Assembly: GCA_011051815.1 (NCBI GenBank)
Contig: DRKK01000159.1
Location: forward strand, 1 to 7,445
Direction of reading: 5' to 3'
Length of the DNA stretch: 7,445 bases
From: Sphingomonadales bacterium
GTDB taxonomy: Bacteria; Pseudomonadota; Alphaproteobacteria; Sphingomonadales; Emcibacteraceae
Positions within the stretch are counted from its first letter, which is position 1, and each line of letters starts with the position of its first letter. Shown piece by piece: positions 4,767-7,445 of the stretch. A model generated the notes under the pieces. The model did no database searches. It saw nothing but the letters and a program-made list of their open reading frames with translations, and was not told the origin of the DNA. Made by a program: the position numbers and the translations under genes.

Positions 4767-5525
4767 CTATAACCTTACGGGTATCTTGGCCCTGTCCATA
4801 TATTGTTTTGCTTCGGCAATGGTATATTCGCCGAAATGGAAGATCGAGGCCGCCAGAACCGCGCTGGCATGGCCGTCCCGCACCCCCTCCACCAGATGAT
4901 CCAGCGTACCAACCCCGCCGCTAGCGATCACGGGAATGGACACAGTATCGGCGATGGCCCGCGTGAGTTCAAGGTTAAATCCGCATCGGGTCCCGTCCCG
5001 GTCCATGGAGGTCAGCAAAATCTCACCCGCGCCATATTCCGCCACCTGCCGCGCATAGGCCACCGCATCAATGCCCGTGGCCGTGCGCCCGCCGTGGGTA
5101 AAGACCTCATATTTATCAGGCCCAACCGACTTGGCATCAATGGCCACCACAATACATTGGGCGCCAAATTTTTCCGCCAACTCCGCCACCAGTTCGGGCC
5201 GCTTTACCGCCGCCGTCATCACCGACACCTTGTCGGCCCCGGCCAGCAGGAGCGCGCGCACATCTTCGGCACTGCGCACCCCGCCGCCAACCGTCAGCGG
5301 CATGAAGCACTGCTCCGCCGTTTTGCGCACCACATCAAGCAATATACCCCGGTTATCGCTCGACGCGGTAATATCCAAAAAACACAGCTCATCCGCCCCG
5401 GCCTGATCATAAAGAACCGCCTGCTCCACCGGGTCCCCGGCGTCTTTCAGGCCAACGAAATTAACCCCCTTGACCACCCGGCCATCCTTCACATCAAGAC
5501 AGGGAATGATCCGCGCTTTAAGCAT
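4767..5525 (-). CDS. hisF: Imidazole glycerol phosphate synthase, cyclase subunit
   Basis: HisF is the (beta/alpha)8 cyclase subunit that takes ammonia from HisH and converts PRFAR to imidazole glycerol phosphate and AICAR. The 252-residue protein has the catalytic aspartates D11 ([15 protein letters not shown], 6-20) and D130 (AIDAK, 128-132). It also has the phosphate-binding segments TVGGGVRS (78-85) and [10 protein letters not shown] (197-206). ATG 5525 gives the standard [11 protein letters not shown] start; a longer reading to 5615 would add 30 residues out of frame within hisA. The GGGGGG run about 5 bases upstream may serve as ribosome site. The start overlaps the end of hisA by 8 bases, so hisA and hisF are probably translationally coupled. 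All expected active-site residues I checked are present. Confidence 0.97.
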   Translation of the reverse strand: MLKARIIPCLDVKDGRVVKGVNFVGLKDAGDPVEQAVLYDQAGADELCFLDITASSDNRGILLDVVRKTAEQCFMPLTVGGGVRSAEDVRALLLAGADKVSVMTAAVKRPELVAELAEKFGAQCIVVAIDAKSVGPDKYEVFTHGGRTATGIDAVAYARQVAEYGAGEILLTSMDRDGTRCGFNLELTRAIADTVSIPVIASGGVGTLDHLVEGVRDGHASAVLAASIFHFGEYTIAEAKQYMDRAKIPVRL

Positions 5526-6261
5526 CCTTGCCCCCCAGATAAGCCACCGCTTCGCCAATATCCAGCCGCCCGTCATAGAGGGCGCGGCCCGAAATAGCCC
5601 CTTCCAGAAGGACATCCTCTGCCTCCGCCGCCGTCTTTAATTTCTTCAGATCGTTAAGGCACGACAGGCCGCCGGAGGCGATCACCGGAATGGTCAGCGC
5701 CCGGGCCAGATCGACGGTGCCGGTCACATTTACCCCGCCCATCATGCCGTCCCGGTCTATGTCCGTATAGATAATGGCCGAAATACCCGCATCCTCAAAA
5801 GCACGGCCCAGGTCCACGGCACTCATATCGGAGGTTTCGGCCCAGCCCTCAACCGCCACCATGCCTGCGCGCGCGTCAATGCCCACCGCCACATGGCCGG
5901 GAAATTCCCGGGCCGCCTGTTTGACAATTTCCGGGTTGCGCAGGGCCACGGTGCCCAGAATAACCCGTTCGATCCCCTTGGTCAGCCAGCTTTCAATGGT
6001 CTTCAAATCCCGGATGCCGCCGCCGAGCTGCACCGGAACATCAACCGCCGACAGAATATCATCCACCGCACCAGCGTTCACCGGCTGTCCGGCAAAGGCC
6101 CCGTTCAGGTCCACCAGATGCAGCCACGCGCAGCCCGCCTCGGCAAATTGCCGGGCCTGATCTGCCGGGCTGTCGTTAAAGACCGTGGCCTGATCCATTT
6201 CGCCCTTCAGCAAACGCACGCACGCGCCGTCCTTCAAATCTATGGCCGGAAATAATATCAT
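5518..6261 (-). CDS. hisA: Phosphoribosylformimino-AICAR ribotide isomerase (HisA)
   Basis: HisA converts ProFAR to PRFAR by an Amadori rearrangement, feeding HisF. The 247-residue protein is a (beta/alpha)8 barrel homologous to HisF. It carries the two catalytic aspartates D8 (PAIDLKDG, 5-12) and D129 (GIDAR, 127-131), plus QLGGGIR (78-84), YTDIDRDG (165-172) and PVIASGG (192-198). Length is standard. The ATG immediately follows the TGA of the upstream acetyltransferase gene with no gap, and its 3' end overlaps hisF by 8 bases. Both points place it inside one operon. No Trp-pathway (PriA) role is suggested by context. Confidence 0.97.
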   Translation of the reverse strand: MILFPAIDLKDGACVRLLKGEMDQATVFNDSPADQARQFAEAGCAWLHLVDLNGAFAGQPVNAGAVDDILSAVDVPVQLGGGIRDLKTIESWLTKGIERVILGTVALRNPEIVKQAAREFPGHVAVGIDARAGMVAVEGWAETSDMSAVDLGRAFEDAGISAIIYTDIDRDGMMGGVNVTGTVDLARALTIPVIASGGLSCLNDLKKLKTAAEAEDVLLEGAISGRALYDGRLDIGEAVAYLGGKDA

Positions 6262-6807
6262 TCAGTCAAGGTCCTTGGCATAGTAATAGCCCGATAAGAA
6301 TTGATTATCCACAAAGGCAAAGCGTTTCTTGGTGCCCCATTTTTCCATGCCTATCCATTCGCATATGGCAATGGCCGCATGCTGATCGGACCGCACGGAA
6401 ATCTCCAGGGACCGGCAGCCATTGATGATGGCATAATCCTGTACCCGGCTGATCATTTCCTTGGCCAAGCCGTAATTGCGCGCCCAGGGGGCCAGAAAGA
6501 AATTAACCACCTCGCCCCGAAAGGCCCCGACCTCGTTACTGGCGGGGGGGCGCACCAATTGACAGGAACCGGCAATCTGACCGTCCAGCTTGGGCAGGAA
6601 CAATGTCCGCTCCCGCATCAGGACCACACCTTTCCAGTAATTCTCCAACGCCTTTTCCTCCGGTGCCTTAAGCCAGCTAAAGCTTTCACCCACGGAAATC
6701 GCTTCCCGGGTGACCTCGCACAGCTGCATCAGCTCCACATTGCCCAGACTTTCCACAAGTTCCACCTCAAGGCGGGGGTTCTGTTTTTTCACGGTTTCTT
6801 CTGACAT
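6262..6807 (-). CDS. GNAT family N-acetyltransferase inside the histidine operon
   Basis: The 181-residue protein has a single GNAT domain. The acetyl-CoA binding motif A appears as VNFFLAPWARNYGLAKEMI (101-119), with the RxxGxA pyrophosphate loop as R110-N-Y-G113-L-A115. It is preceded by the LPKLDGQIAGSCQLVRPP strand pair (71-88) and followed by SLEISVRSDQHAAIAICEWIGM (133-154). The family moves acetyl from acetyl-CoA to amines or protein N-termini or lysines; the substrate here cannot be read from sequence. It starts 11 bases after the hisH stop, with only a weak AGAAAG ribosome site, and ends directly at the hisA ATG. Expression is therefore tied to the operon. Acetyltransferases are sometimes seen at this place in alphaproteobacterial his clusters, as far as I recall. 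No direct role in histidine synthesis is known to me. Confidence 0.88.
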   Translation of the reverse strand: MSEETVKKQNPRLEVELVESLGNVELMQLCEVTREAISVGESFSWLKAPEEKALENYWKGVVLMRERTLFLPKLDGQIAGSCQLVRPPASNEVGAFRGEVVNFFLAPWARNYGLAKEMISRVQDYAIINGCRSLEISVRSDQHAAIAICEWIGMEKWGTKKRFAFVDNQFLSGYYYAKDLD

Positions 6808-6818
6808 TTACATTCTTT

Positions 6819-7445
6819 CTATGGTCGCCACGCGAGGAAATTTCCGATCAGCCGCAGGCCCACCTGCTGACTTTTTTCCGGGTGAAACTGGGTGCCGACA
6901 ATATTATCGCGACCAATCATGGCGGAAATAGAGCCGCCATATTCTGTCCGCATCATTACCTGTCCCGGCTCATCACAATCAAACTGATAGCCATGAACAA
7001 AATATACATGATCCCCGTCCCGGATACCGTCAAGGACCGGATGGTCTTTGTGCGCCGGGGCAATCTCTATCTGGTTCCAGCCCATATGAGGGACTTTCAA
7101 ATCCATATCTTCCGGCATAGTCAAAGGCTCCACGGCCCCCTTGATCCAGTCAAGACCCCGGCAGATACCATGTTCATGGCCCTCTGTGGCCATAAGCTGC
7201 ATCCCGACGCAAATGCCCAAAAAGGGTGTGCCCTGGTGCAACACTTTTTGCTCAAGACAGTCAATCATACCGTCCAAGGCGCTCAGACCCGCCATGCAGT
7301 CCGCGAAGGCCCCCACACCGGGCAGAATGATATGGTCCGCCTTCCGGGTCGCCTCCGGACAGGAGGTCACCACCACATCCCGCGTAATCCCCCGGTCCCG
7401 CAGGCATCTTTCCACCGCTTTTTCAGCAGACCTCAGGTTACCGGA
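6819..7445 (-). CDS. hisH: Imidazole glycerol phosphate synthase, glutamine amidotransferase subunit, N-terminus cut off by window edge
   Basis: HisH hydrolyses glutamine and channels ammonia to HisF. The open frame continues to the window end, giving 208 visible residues that begin SGNLRSAEKAVERC. Family proteins start with about 8-10 more residues (of the ...DYGSGNL type), so only a few are missing. The GTG at 7415 is an internal Val, not the start. The class I amidotransferase triad is complete: the nucleophile Cys is in GICVGMQ (codon 7211-7209), and the His and Glu are in TQFHPEKS near 6890-6870. LPGVGAF and VPHMGWNQ also match HisH. It is the most upstream gene of the visible his cluster, and the promoter must lie beyond the window. 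Confidence 0.96.
   Translation of the reverse strand, partial: SGNLRSAEKAVERCLRDRGITRDVVVTSCPEATRKADHIILPGVGAFADCMAGLSALDGMIDCLEQKVLHQGTPFLGICVGMQLMATEGHEHGICRGLDWIKGAVEPLTMPEDMDLKVPHMGWNQIEIAPAHKDHPVLDGIRDGDHVYFVHGYQFDCDEPGQVMMRTEYGGSISAMIGRDNIVGTQFHPEKSQQVGLRLIGNFLAWRP

Noticed and set aside
4356..4772. Plus-strand open frame of 138 codons over hisE and the right repeat
   Set aside because: It is antisense to the well-conserved hisE for most of its length, has no recognisable domain, and begins inside the repeat copy.
7413..7415. GTG at 7415 as the true hisH start
   Set aside because: The frame stays open to the window edge and encodes SGNLRSAEKA, part of the conserved HisH N-terminus, so the real start is outside the window.

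Overview
The window looks like chromosomal DNA of an alphaproteobacterium. The grounds are the gene order hisH–acetyltransferase–hisA–hisF–hisE with a HIT-family gene downstream, a PAS_5-type PAS protein, an adenosine-kinase-like PfkB kinase, and several CTTGAC-like -35 boxes. A marine or Rhodospirillales-like lineage is my guess and cannot be proven from this sequence. The core genes are GC-rich (43 of 60 bases are G/C at 5221-5280), while the middle is AT-rich (22 of 60 at 3121-3180).

Left part (1-2560). A divergent pair opens the window: the N-terminal half of an EI24/CysZ-like membrane protein on the minus strand, and an adenosine-kinase-like sugar kinase on the plus strand. A small secreted protein of unknown function follows the kinase. 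A PAS_5 domain protein converges on it from the minus strand. Upstream of the PAS gene are a promoter, an operator-like inverted repeat and a terminator-like hairpin.

Middle part (2561-4445). A HinT-type HIT nucleotide hydrolase gene is followed by an AT-rich block. The block holds a complete ParD-like/ParE-like toxin-antitoxin pair, with a good promoter and an inverted repeat on its -35 box, and an orphan four-helix membrane protein. Three copies of one repeat (core ACTCTGACCCCA or a decayed form) lie at the left edge, middle and right edge of the block. In Azospirillum brasilense, as I recall, a HIT gene sits directly downstream of hisE. This block therefore looks like an insertion that split an ancestral hisE–HIT neighbourhood.

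Right part (4446-7445). This is the distal end of a histidine operon on the minus strand: hisH (5' end cut by the window), a GNAT acetyltransferase, hisA, hisF and hisE. Gaps are 11, 0, -8 and 3 bases, so the genes are almost certainly co-transcribed and probably translationally coupled. HisA and HisH/HisF carry out the middle of histidine biosynthesis and release AICAR to purine synthesis; HisE acts near the start. The adenosine kinase and HIT protein also act on purine nucleotides, but no sequence evidence links them functionally to the operon.

The best candidates for something new are the repeat-bracketed island and its orphan membrane protein. I see no CRISPR array, rRNA, tRNA or transposase gene in the window.
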